From Bactericera cockerelli (lineage: Eukaryota; Arthropoda; Insecta; Hemiptera; Triozidae), in the NCBI GenBank assembly GCA_024516035.1, contig CM044958.1, positions 49,767,423 through 49,831,422 of the forward strand: 64,000 nt of DNA, in the 5' to 3' direction. Below the pieces are notes generated by a model. The model worked only from the letters and a program-made list of their open reading frames with translations. It did not search any database and was not told the DNA's origin. Each line of letters opens with the position of its first letter. Position 1 is the stretch's first letter. The position numbers and the translations under genes are program-made. Positions 9,401 through 21,400 of the stretch are shown here, one piece after another.

Positions 9401-12400
9401 GAAAGAAATAGAAAGAAAAAAAGAGAGAGATAGAGAGAGAGAGAGTAGGGAGTAAAATGAAATACAGATAAACTTTGGAAAGAATAGGAAACAAAAGATA
9501 TTAATACACCTAAAAACGATACAGAGAGACAACGTGAAAACCACATTGGAAATTCACATTTAAAGTAATACAGTAAGAGTGAGAGTAAAAGAGAGAGAGT
9601 GACGAAGAAATATATAAATATACAGGGAGAAAAGTTAATAAATAGATTGGATACCTATACAATAATATGGAGTTAAAATGTGAAAGATACATAGGAGGAA
9701 TGAATAAAAGAAAGGGACGGAAAAAGAGAAATATACAAAGATCGAAAACGAAAAGTGAAGGAAACGATACTCGTATGTTAAGAAAGGATATTAAAGTACA
9801 TAACAAGAACGAGAAAGAGTGAGAAAAAAAATGTATGAAAAATATTATATATCTCGTAGAAAACGAAAAGTGAAGTAAAAAAGAATTAAAGAAAAGGAAA
9901 GCTATTGTTGCTCTGAAAAGCAACAGTAATGCTGACAGGCGATAAAGAAACCCATTACTCCGCGCTGTAATCCCAGAAGATCATGCATGTATTACGAGGC
10001 AACTTGCAAGCAATGGAACAGGTAATATTATATTTATATTCCCCGAGTCTTTCATGTTTTCCGTATGCTTCGCTGGGTGACTTGGAAAGTGATATATGCC
10101 ATATTTTCTTTTGAGAATTGAGTCGGAAGAAAAATTAAATATCTAGAAGCTGTCTTGATTCTTCAAAAAGAAAAATTCTGTAGTAAGCCTTCGTGGTGTG
10201 TTGTCACAATAGCGGTGCATTTCTGAGTACAGTTGCAAGTGATTTGGTCCGATTGGATGGCAAGCAATGTTTTTAAAGTGATTTTTAGTTATGTAATGTC
10301 TCTATTAGATCAGGGCCATTAAAAATAGGGAGGGAGTACACTTTCTATTCACTGGAAACATGAAAAATCACAAAGCAAATGTACCCACATTAAACTTGCC
10401 TACCTTGGATTGGCCGAGTAGCCTTTCGTATAATTTATATAATTTTATGTTTTATGCTGCTGTCTTGATTGTTTTAAAGTTGGTATTAGTACCAAGCCAC
10501 GATACCTAACTTGTTAGAAGCTGAGAGCTTGTGAAGTTGGAATCCTACAACGTACATCCAGTATTTTGCATTGATCTGAATATGGGAATTTATTTCAGAA
10601 AATGTATCTCTCTGTTGCACAGTGCACACACATCTGTTGTGTATATTTCTGTTGAGTTTCTGTTATTCAGTTGAATATTTCAGTGGGTATGCTATGCAGG
10701 GTATGTACACACTTACACAGGTTTGGTTTTGAGGAAATGGAAATTCCATTTCGATCTTTTACTATCTATTTCTATTATTTTGAGATTTCTTAGAAACGCC
10801 TAAGGATTTCTGAGTGATATAATTTGTAGTTTTATTTCAGTAAAATCAAATTTGAATTTAAAGTGATGGCAGTAGAGTGGATGAGAGGGTTGTGTCGAGA
10901 AGGAAAATATTGGATCAAAGAGATAGGAAATATAATTATTGACATTTTTGAACTTTTTTTTTTTGATTGTCTTGATATACCACAAAAGATGAGTCCCTGT
11001 TGGAAAATCGTAGAAATATGTTGTAAAAATAAACAAACTGTGTACCAAAGCTTCAGTAAATAAAAATATCACTCACTTGAAGAAATTATTGTCCGATTAT
11101 CGATAAGGGATTTATAAATAAATAAATGGAAGAGAATGCCGTAGGCATTATCACCACCCTTGATCAGGCTTTGTTTATATTTATTTCTAAATTGTTACCA
11201 TGTTCATTGTATACAGGGTGGACCAAAAAAACGTTTACACCCGTTAATGGTAGATTACTGACTACATTTCCAGGCCGGATCTGCAATCCGTTTTTTCGGA
11301 TTCGCCTTTATAACTGCACAAAGTGATTTTTTGCAACTTTCTGAAAAAGTCCGACTTTGGCTTATTCTTCAGGTCAGAACTTTTTTCCTATTTAAGATGA
11401 GTTGATTCTGAACATTTCTGCAGAAAGCCAACAAAATTTCGATGTTTCTAGCTACACTACTTTGTTTTTTACGATTTGGTTTGGCATCTTTTTTGACACC
11501 TGAATAGAAAAAAAATTCTCATGTAAGTTTTTTACACTTTGAAACACTCAAGATTTTCCCGAGCAAATTTTGGCACAGACATGGGCAAGTTTGATAAAAG
11601 TTGGCGGCCACCCCAAGGATGCTAAAAAATAATTTTACGATTTTTTATCACGTGATCTTCTGGGAAAACGAACCAGGTAAGTCTCAAAAAATGATGTTCA
11701 AAATCTTAAAAGTGTTGACCGTGTAGGGTCGTCTTGTACTCAAAGAGTAATTAGCTATTTATGTCTGATAATTATTTTCCTTGGAATTAATTAAAGGCCA
11801 GTCAAATGAATGATTGTTTGTTTCTCGATGATAGTTTTCAAGCATATTTTTCTGCATTCTATGAAATACTAGCGGGCTGTCGCCCGCTTTGCGGGCCGAG
11901 GCATGGCCGTGAAAGCAAAAAATCTTTCTTCGTCAATGGCAGGTGTTGTAGTGAGAGTTTCAAAAAATCCCGTCTTATTGCACATCTAGACTATAAGACA
12001 AAGCTACCTACCAAATTTCAGCTTCCTAGGACTTACGGTTTGGGCTGTAGAGCGATGATCAGTCAGTGGTCAGTGGTCAGTGAGTGTCTTTGACATTTAT
12101 ATATAGAGATTATTTTTAAACTTCTTGAGTTTTTTTAGTACAAGTTACATAATTATTATTCGGATGCTGAAATGGCAGATTTGCATTTGGCAGAATATGG
12201 AGCTGCCAACAGGAACATTTGGGATCACGTGAAAAACATAGTTTACGAAATACTAGTGGAGACTCAAGAGTAGCAGAATCTGGTAGCAAGAATCCTGTTG
12301 GCATTTGATGACCTGACAGAAAAACCTGAAATCTTCCGCAACATTAGACGGAACATGATTTGCTGTCTCTGGCGTTCGGACCCGGGTGGATCTTCCGCAT

Positions 12401-15400
12401 GGCAAGTGACTAGCTTACCACTGAGCTAATCGTGCACTTCTAATCGTTTCTCATTGAACATACTCAGACAAAATGTTTATTTTTAATACCTTTTTGATTA
12501 TACCCAAATAGTATAAAACATAATAAAATTTTATTCATTTTACAAAATATTATCTTGTTTTTTTTTCAGGATTTCTATTAGAAGTTGGCAGTCGGTAAAT
12601 ATTTGTTATTTAATTAGTATTGTTTATGATAGAAGAACATACCTACATATTTACCTGGCATTATTTTATGACCTCTACTTTCGTTAGGAAAATTCACCAG
12701 TTTATTTTCTCTCTTAGGGAAGCATAAGAAAAACCATCCATTATCAAGGCAGTCTCTCAGGGTCTTACATGAATAATAATTATGTGAATTGTGATACCAA
12801 TAGTATCTGATATAACTCAATTTACATATGGTATTACCTCCAAAAAAACCATAAGTTTTTGGTGTTACAACAAGTCAGATACAGGTATGAATAAAATATT
12901 CCATCAGATTTTTTTTGATAATTAAAAAAATATTGATCGCCGAAAATTGAACATCGGTCATGCGACTATTACTCTTAGCACTAGCACATCTAGCTAACAC
13001 CACTGACAATCTGAAAAGCACGAAAACTATCATTTGAATTTTCCTAAACTGGCTGATGAAGACACGTAAGACCGCGGTATTCAAAAACAGCAATGTAAAC
13101 AAATTTTGTAACAATACAAGACGCCCTTACACAGTCTACAGTTAGAAAACTCTTAGGAATTTTGAAGAGTTTTTGGCAAACATCTAATAATTTTTCCCAG
13201 AAGATCACGTGATAAAAAATCGTAAAATTATTTTTTAGCATCCTCGAGGCGGCCGCCAACTTTTATCAAACTTGCCCATGTCTGTGCCAAAATTTGTTCG
13301 GACAAATGTCGAGTGTTTTATTTAGTAAAAAAGTTTTTTCGTGTGTTTTTTTTCTGTTCAGGTGTGAAAAAATATGACAAACCAAACCGTAAAAAACAAA
13401 ATAGTGTAGCTTAAAACATCGAAATTTTGTTGGCTTTCTGCAAAACTGTTCAGAATCAACTCATCTTAAACAGAAACAAAGCACTGACCCGAAGAATAAG
13501 CCAAAGTCGGACTTTTTTGGAAAGTTACAAAAAATCACTTTGTTAGGGATGCGTAAATATTGAGCGAGTCGAATCGAAGAGTCGACTATTTCTGAAGAGT
13601 CGTATGAATCGACTCTTGAAGTTCTAAAGAATCGACTCTCGACTCAGCGCTCATTTCCTTGTCTGGTTTAACCCAATAGCACTAGCCATTAGAAATAGGT
13701 CTGTTACCCACTGACGTCATCACTCAACATCTCATCACATCGGTCCCGTCCTATAGGGACCGTCAGGGCCGATTTAAGAATATAATCTTTCAAACTCTTG
13801 AATAGGATTGACTATGGCTTTATCCTTTGAAAACAAGTCTGTTACCCACTCAAAATTAATTTCTTTCTACTAGCTTCTTAATGTGATATCAGGGGATAAG
13901 TGAGAACTAGATGTAGGGGAGGGCAATATGAATATTCAGATTATGGTAGTCTAGTGTCTACAGAACCGAATATTCTAAACGAGTCGAGAATCCCATCCAT
14001 ACTCCCTAGACTACCTACTGAATCGACTACCCCCATTATCTAAGGTGAAACAAATTATACAGAATTTCAAAGAACCGCGACTCTTAAAGAGTCGACTCAC
14101 TGAGTCGACTACTTTTGATGAACTGAGTCTACTGAATCGAATATTCTAAACGAGTCGAGATTCCCATCCCTACACTTTGTGCAGTTACGAAGGCGAATCC
14201 GAAAAAACGGATTCCAGATCCGGCCTGGAAATGTCGTCAGTAATCTACCATTAACGGGTGTAAACGTTTTTTTTGGTCCACCCTGTATAAAATATGTAAA
14301 TAAAGCTTGATCCAAATGTTTATAAATAAAAATAAATAAGGGACAGTCATTAGATTTCTTGTAAAATAAAACACCAACACTTCTCATTCTCAGTTTTCTT
14401 TTTATAAATAAAGAGAATAGGCATCATCGATTGCCCTTTGATCAATCTCTTGTAAAATAAAACACCAACACTTCTCATTCTCAGTTTTCTCTTTATAAAT
14501 AAAGAGAAGAGGCATCATCGATTGCCCTTTGATCAAACTTGTTGGTGTTGTATAGTTATGTAGGTAGGTACTTAATTGAACTTGTAGTAATAACTCTTTC
14601 TCTTTCTTTGTATAGGCGTTCTTCACACCTCGGCCGAGGTTTTTGATAAGAATACTAACTGTATTATTAACTGAACAATCTGTTCTCTTTCAGACACAAG
14701 GCCAAACGTGAAACTGTCCCCGACCCTGAGCATAGTGCTGGGGGTGGGCGGGCTCCTCGCGGTGGTCTCCTGCATAGCGGCCACGTTCATGAAGGTCAGG
14801 TGTTCGAGACCCGACGCTGGCAAGAAACTGGACCGGCAGCGGAGCTCGAGCGGCAGTCTGAGCGGCGACAAGTCGGGCAGTCCCATCAAGAACGACAGCG
14901 TGGACAGCGGAGGCGACAGCGACGAGAAGAATCCGGACATCATCCCGCCGCAGTCCATGGGAGGTGAGAGACTTTCGGTGGGACGGGTCACGGGTGGGAT
15001 TTTTTTGTGTGTGAAGGATGGGATTTTATTTGCCGGAAGTGGGATTTTCGGTTGGACGGGTGGGAATTTTGGTATGGTTGTTGGGTTTGTAATTGTGACC
15101 AGTGGGATTTTGCAGTAGATGGTGAGAAAGTTTTGGTTTAACGGGTGGGATTTTTTGTGTGTGGAAGGTGGGATTGTATTTGCCGGAGGTGCGATTTTGA
15201 GTGTGACGGGTGGGGGGAGTTTTGGAAAATTTCCGGTTGATAGTGTGATGTTATACACAGGGTGATCGAAACCACCCAGCCACTATCTTTTTCTCGAGAA
15301 CGGTTTGAGTTAGGATCTGGAAACAAAAAATTGGTCTCCAATATGAAGTCTGAAGTTTTATTGGAAAATATTTTGAACCTCCGCCCACCGCCCCTAAGGG

Positions 15401-18400
15401 CATTTTCAGGGGGGCACATGTCCGTTTCTCCCGAATTTTAACACGTTGAGCGCCGCATGATTTTGAGGTAAACTTTTGTCTGTTCCAAGCAAAATTGGTC
15501 AATTTTCAAAATCACCTATCTCAGCTAATAAGATTGCTCAGAACCAAGACCATCACGTTATAGCTCTGTTCTACGGCAATAATTCCTTCATAAGAAATAC
15601 AACACCCCCATAGGGGCTTAGTGTACATAAACTGAAGTCATATTTTAAAGCCCCCATGTGGGCCTAGGTACCAGTTGATAGTATAGAAAAAGCCCCCATG
15701 GGGTCCTGCGGCGCTCAACGTGTTAAATAGAATGCATATTTTTTTATTTTACTTTCAAAACATGCAAAGTAAGTTAGTAACATTAGTAAAAAGAAAAAAA
15801 ATGTTCCTTGGTTCGAGTCCCGAAAAAACACGGTTTTTAGAAGAAAATAGGCCCAGGTTGCGGAAGTCATTACGGGCACCCGGTAAACGTTGCAAGAAAA
15901 CTAAAAATGTCAAAAAATAGGTAAAGTTCTCTACTTTAATTTGATGTCCTTGTTTTTATTTTTTAAGGAAGTCATAGGTCCTTAAATTAGTCATAAACTT
16001 TTTTCAGTTTCAAAAGACCAAAAGTCCAGAAATTTGAATTCGATCCCCTATTTTTTTTTATTTTAAATGAAAGCAGAAAATCAGTAGCATACATTGCAAA
16101 AAAATTAACTTTCTGCGATTTTTTCCCTTAAAATGGCAGACGAATAACCTCTGAAATGCGTTCATTTCCGTGCGCGTGAGTCATCACACGAGTCTTTGCA
16201 TGACATGACAGTTATCCTCCGATTCAGTATTTGTACCACATAATGGTACGTCATGGGGCTTACTGCTAGAATAATGGGACTTTAATAGTCCTAATTGGGA
16301 AGTACAAATAAGGCGATATTATGTTCACCAAATCGGGCCAAGTAGAATTCTAGATCAATAAGATAATTTTGTTGCCGAATTCTGCACCCACAGTGTCAGC
16401 ATCACGTGTGGCATGTCCTGTGTTAATGTTAAGGTGTCGGTCCAACATGTGTGTCCCGAATCAAGACCATTCTGTTATAAATAGTTGAATGCGTGACCGA
16501 CCTCAGTAGCTTGATCGACAGTGGACTAGTAACCTGGAGGTCGGTGGTTCAAGTCCCGGTTTCAGCGTTGATTTAGTAAAGCTAGTTTGAGTACCTACTT
16601 TTGATATCATGGAAGTGATCATCACAAATTTAACACTTAGACGACCGGGTGTACCACCGGTGGTACACGCACGTTCGTACGGAATGGACCGGGTGTGCCA
16701 CCGGTGGTACACAATGTCGGAGAGCCGTATTATCGCCGGTCCCACAAGAGAATTCACGAAAAACCATGCCGGTCGTCTAAGTGTTAATATGAAAACTTTA
16801 TTATTAGAGGAACGTTTATACTTAATCTACATAAAACTCTAAACTTGTAGGTTATTGTAACAAATGATTGGTGTGTGATGTTGGAGAAATTTATGATGTG
16901 CACTAGCCGTGTACTGGTAGTCAAGTGGTTAACGCGCTAGTCTGGTAATCCAGGCAGCGTAGGGGTCTGTTGGTTCAAATCCCATTCCGTTAGTTAATTT
17001 GAGCTTGTGACCACATAATAATAAGACTCTGAAGGTTAGGTGGTAGAAAATGTTGAGTATTAACCTCGGCTGGTGGTTACATTCCACTAAAGAGTATTAT
17101 TATTATAATGATGATTGTTTCTAAGCCTATCTCGACGTTACTTAACATTCGGCCCAAAGAGTATACAGTGAACATAGCCTGAAAATTCGAGGTTGATTAG
17201 AAGAAAATTATAGCTTTTATCACTTTACTATTGTGACTCACTTCTTAGCCTTGCTCGGAATTTTTTTGATGTTGGTTTAACGCTTTCAACTGCATGGTCA
17301 TATCACGACGGGGGTTTTACCCTCCATTCGCTGGAAACTCACAAACCAACTACTCAAATTAACCTCACCCAGCCGGAGTGAGGCCGGGAATAACCAGCAA
17401 CACAAGGGTTCGAATTTGATTGGTCACCCATACAAGTCGTAAGCTCGCTGAACGTTGCTGAACTTCAGTGACTGGATGAGAACTAGTTTATTCAACGTGT
17501 TATCAAAGCTGGCCAAGTATGTTATTGTTATTATGAAGGAATAATTAGGGTAAGGTCGTCCAAATCGTACCACTTTGTACTTTCCGATTTAAAAAAAAAA
17601 AAATGATGGCTTTAGCTAAGAATCTATTTGTTTTATTATTAGATAGGTAATGTTGTTGGATACTGAATCCAATTGAATGTTTATACACTAAGCAATTGAT
17701 CTGCCCACAATATTTGATCTACCAAACCTTTTCATTTTCTACTATTAGGACATCATATGGCTTCAAAAAACCACTTGAAAAAAACCTCCTTGTACGATGT
17801 CTTGACGTGGTACGATTTGGAAACCAGTACGATTTGGACGACTTTCCCCTATGATTGTGATTATGATGTTAACAATAAGGATTCAGGTAATAATCAGTTA
17901 TCCATTCTAGACACGATCTTGCTGGGACGTTCCTATTCCAATTCTAGGTCTTACCTACAAGTAGTGCATCACCCAACTATTGCGAGAGCCTGGTTATGGC
18001 ACATCCGCCAACAACAATTGCCAATGAAGCATCAAGATCTGATTTCGCAATGTTGACATGGATGCCTTGAGAAATGTAGACCAAAACTAATGTGCGGATT
18101 TTTGTTGTTGTTGCAAAATTTCCAAATCGTATCACGTCAAGAAATCGTACAAGGAGGTTTTTTTCAAGTGGTTTTTGAAGCCATATGATGTCCTAATAGT
18201 AGAAAATGAAAAGGTTCGGTAGATCAAATCCGTGGTTATTTGAAGTCTGAGGTTATTTGAAGTTTAAGATTATTTGAAGTCTGAGATTATTTGAAGTCTG
18301 AGGTTATTTGAAGTCTGAGGTTATTTGAAGTCTGAGGTTATTTGAAGTCTGAGGTTATTTGAAGTTCGAGATTATTTGAAGTCTGAGGTTATTTGAAGTT

Positions 18401-21400
18401 TGAGATTATTTGAAGTCTGAGGTTATTTGAAGTCTGAGGTTATTTGAAGTCTGAGGTTATTTGAAGTCTGAAGTTATTTAAAGTCTGAGGTCATTTGAAG
18501 TCTGAACTTAGTTTGCTAAAACCAACGTAGCTTAGTTTGCACGTCGAGTACATGTCGTTGACTTGTTAATACGTTCATCGCCGAAATATTTTATGTGACA
18601 TATTGCTCTGTGCCAACCTTGTTCAGCCAAAATCGGCATGCTTTTAAAAATTGACAAGTATATCCCATAAGAAATACATTGAAATAAAAGCTCTATAGCC
18701 AGCGTCGATGGCATGTTGAATACACCGGTTCCCTTCAGAACACCGAAGTTAAGCGACATCCAGCGAGGTTAAGACTTGGATGGGTGACCATTCAAATTCT
18801 AATTCTCGTGACGCTGGCTTTTCCCGGCCCCACTCAGGCTGGGTGAGGTCAATGTGAGTAGCAGGTTTGTGAGTTTCCTGCGAATGGAGGGTAAAACCCC
18901 CGTCGTGATATGACCATGGCAGTTGAAAGCGACGTTAAACCCCACTTAAAAAAAAAGCTCTATAGGGATTTAATGTACAGAAACTCTTCACATTTTTCAA
19001 AACCCCCCGGGGGGTGTTTACGTTACCAGCTCTATTTGTAAAAAAAGCCTCCATATGGTGTTACGGCGCTGAACGTGTTAAAGTTAAGCAACGTCGAGCG
19101 TGGTGATTCATGTCCTCCTGGTTCTTGAGCGTTGCTCAGGCTTTATCTATCTTTATTTGAGGAGCGGCTCCTGATTTTGACATATTCGCTTATTATTACT
19201 ATCTTGGTTTTGACCGACACAAATTTAATATCGAAATAATTTGAAGATAGAAAACACTTGGCTTTTTTTGTTGTACTTCATTATTTATTTTCAGATGGCC
19301 ATTTCGCCAGTTATGGCATCGTCAGTGAACTAAAGACTAAATTAAAACTAATCTTAGAGGTAACTCACGAGCTAACTATAATAAAATGAGGAGTTGTAAA
19401 GTCGACAAACAGTACAGGATAATTTCCTCCATTGTCCCTTTGTTTTACCGACAACCCAAGGACTAAGAGATATGTATACCAGTATTTCGTTTTTTCTGTG
19501 GAGGGTCTGTGGGAAGTTCATAGTTGTTAATACATAATAAAGGTTCAAATTTTATGGCTTTATTATCAAAGGGGCATACGACCTACCTCCCACGCTCCAA
19601 AGGCAAAGTACAGCTGCAAGTCATATAAAAAAAGGGTATGTTTTATTAAATTCGGACGGTTAGAAGTAAAAGCAAAGGGAAAGTGGAGAAAATTATCCTG
19701 TACACTGTACAGTCAAGCCAAGTGTTTTCTATCTTCAAATTATTTCCATTTTTATTTGTTTTACCAAGAGTTGCGTGTACTTCTAAGTTTTTCCTGAGAG
19801 CTTATATATTTCAAATTCATTGTGATAACTATTTTAACAATTTGGTTAACGTCCCGGTAGCTCAGTGGTAAAGGCGGCACTCTGTGAATCCAGAGATTCC
19901 AGAGGTCGTGGGTTCGAAACCCAGCCGGGGGACATGACAAGTTATCCTCCCGTTTTTGGGACTTTTACCACATAATAATATGTCTTGGGCTTACTGCTGG
20001 AATAATGGGACTTTAATAGTCTTAATCGGGCAGTATAAATAAGGCAATATTGTTATTATTAATATTATTATTATGGCAGGCTACAACACAGATCGCAAGC
20101 GACTATAGTAGCTCCTGTTTCACTTTAATATAATGGGAATAATGGGACTTTAATAGTCTTAATCGGGCAGTATAAATAAGGCGATATTATTATTATTATT
20201 ATTATTTCCACTTTCTCTCCTTTGGAAGGTAATTATTACCTTTCAAAGGGTATTACACCAGGAGCGGATCATATGATCAATTCTCCTGGTGTTGTAACTT
20301 CAGGAGCGGATCCAAAGATCAAGTCTCCTGAAGTTGTTTGGTTCATAATGTGGGGAGGTTATTTTATGATGGACTTTGTGTAGTCCATCTTTTTCTCTCC
20401 CGTGGCTATCCCCCTTGGTGGTCCATTGGATTTTTCTCTAGGAAAACACTTTCGGGGGTACGGATAGATCCGAACAGCCACTTGGTCACATTATGAACCA
20501 TCAGGTATGTCAACAGAATTTTCATGAGGACAGGCCTCACTACTTTTAGAGAAGGTGTCTCTATGCTTCTGTTGACATACCTCGCAGTCAGTGTTCATAA
20601 TTATGGTATTGTGAATTACCATACTACTTCCTGGGACGTTGCTGATACTTGCAACCATCTAGGGATCACTGACCACTTGCTCGGGTGCCTTGGGAACGCC
20701 AAATCCCGTATGACCATTTATAGCTAAATAGTCATCCCTGAAGTTTTATTATTATCATAGGTATATATTTTATTTTGATACTATTATTATTATTATTATT
20801 ATAGCTAATATTTCCCCTCTGCTCCAGACATGGACGACCACAGCGACTACCCGCGCAGACGCCAGCACATATCCACCATAGAGACCAGAGCCTCGCCCAC
20901 ACGCACCCTCCTGCAGGGACCCGGCATGTACCCGGGTTACTGCACCATCAGGAACGGGGGCCTGCCCATGCAAGAGCTGTCTAGCCTCGCCTCCAAGTCT
21001 AATGTGGTGAGTATACCCGCCCAGTCCAGGCTGGGTGAGGTTAAGAGCTGTCTATGGTCCTGGCATGTACCCGGGCTACTGCACCATACGGAACGGGGGC
21101 CTGCCCATGCAAGAGCTGTCCGGCCTCGCCTCCAAGTCTAATGTGGTGAGTATACCCGCCCAGTCCAGGCTGGGTGAGGTTAAGAGCTGTCTATGGTCCT
21201 GGCATGTACCCGGGCTACTGCACCATACGGAACGGGGGCCTGCCCATGCAAGAGCTGTCCAGCCTCGCCTCCAAGTCTAATGTGGTGAGTATACCCGCCC
21301 AGTCCAGGCTGGGTGAGGTGAAGAGCTGTCCAGCCTCGCCTCCAAGTCTAATGTGGTGAGTATACCCGCCCAGTCCAGGCTGGGTGAGGTTAAGAGCTGT

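Larger units (their letters stand above)
11214..14285 (+). mobile_element. Mariner-like element with about 480-530-bp inverted repeats, nested insertions
   Basis: Left end CAGGGTGGACCAAAAAAACG and right end its complement, each next to TA (11212-11213; 14286-14287), which matches a Tc1/mariner target duplication. The left arm (11214 to about 11690-11740) pairs with the right arm (about 13120/13170-13543 plus 14181-14285). The right arm is split by a hAT MITE (13544-14172). Inside lie a Helitron (11869-12109), a transposase remnant (about 12200-12345) and a reversed SINE head (12360-12440). Without insertions it would be roughly 2.1 kb. Confidence 0.85.

Noticed and set aside
9258..9923. Phe/Leu/Ser-rich frames on the - strand resembling membrane proteins
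   Set aside because: Complement of a purine-rich tract; hydrophobicity is a composition effect.
14623..15258. 211-codon Pro/Ser-rich frame on the - strand
   Set aside because: Antisense to the transmembrane exon and the G-rich duplicated intron; the + strand has proper splice sites and phase.
18234..18507. CRISPR-like array (regular 17-bp repeats)
   Set aside because: There are no unique spacers; units are contiguous, so it is a minisatellite in eukaryotic DNA.
18698..18830. Possible 5S rRNA gene
   Set aside because: Too diverged, followed by a SINE core and A-tail, flanked by a target duplication and present in many copies.
19852..19935. Apparent tRNA gene
   Set aside because: The tRNA-like head continues into a body shared with several other copies, so it is a SINE head.
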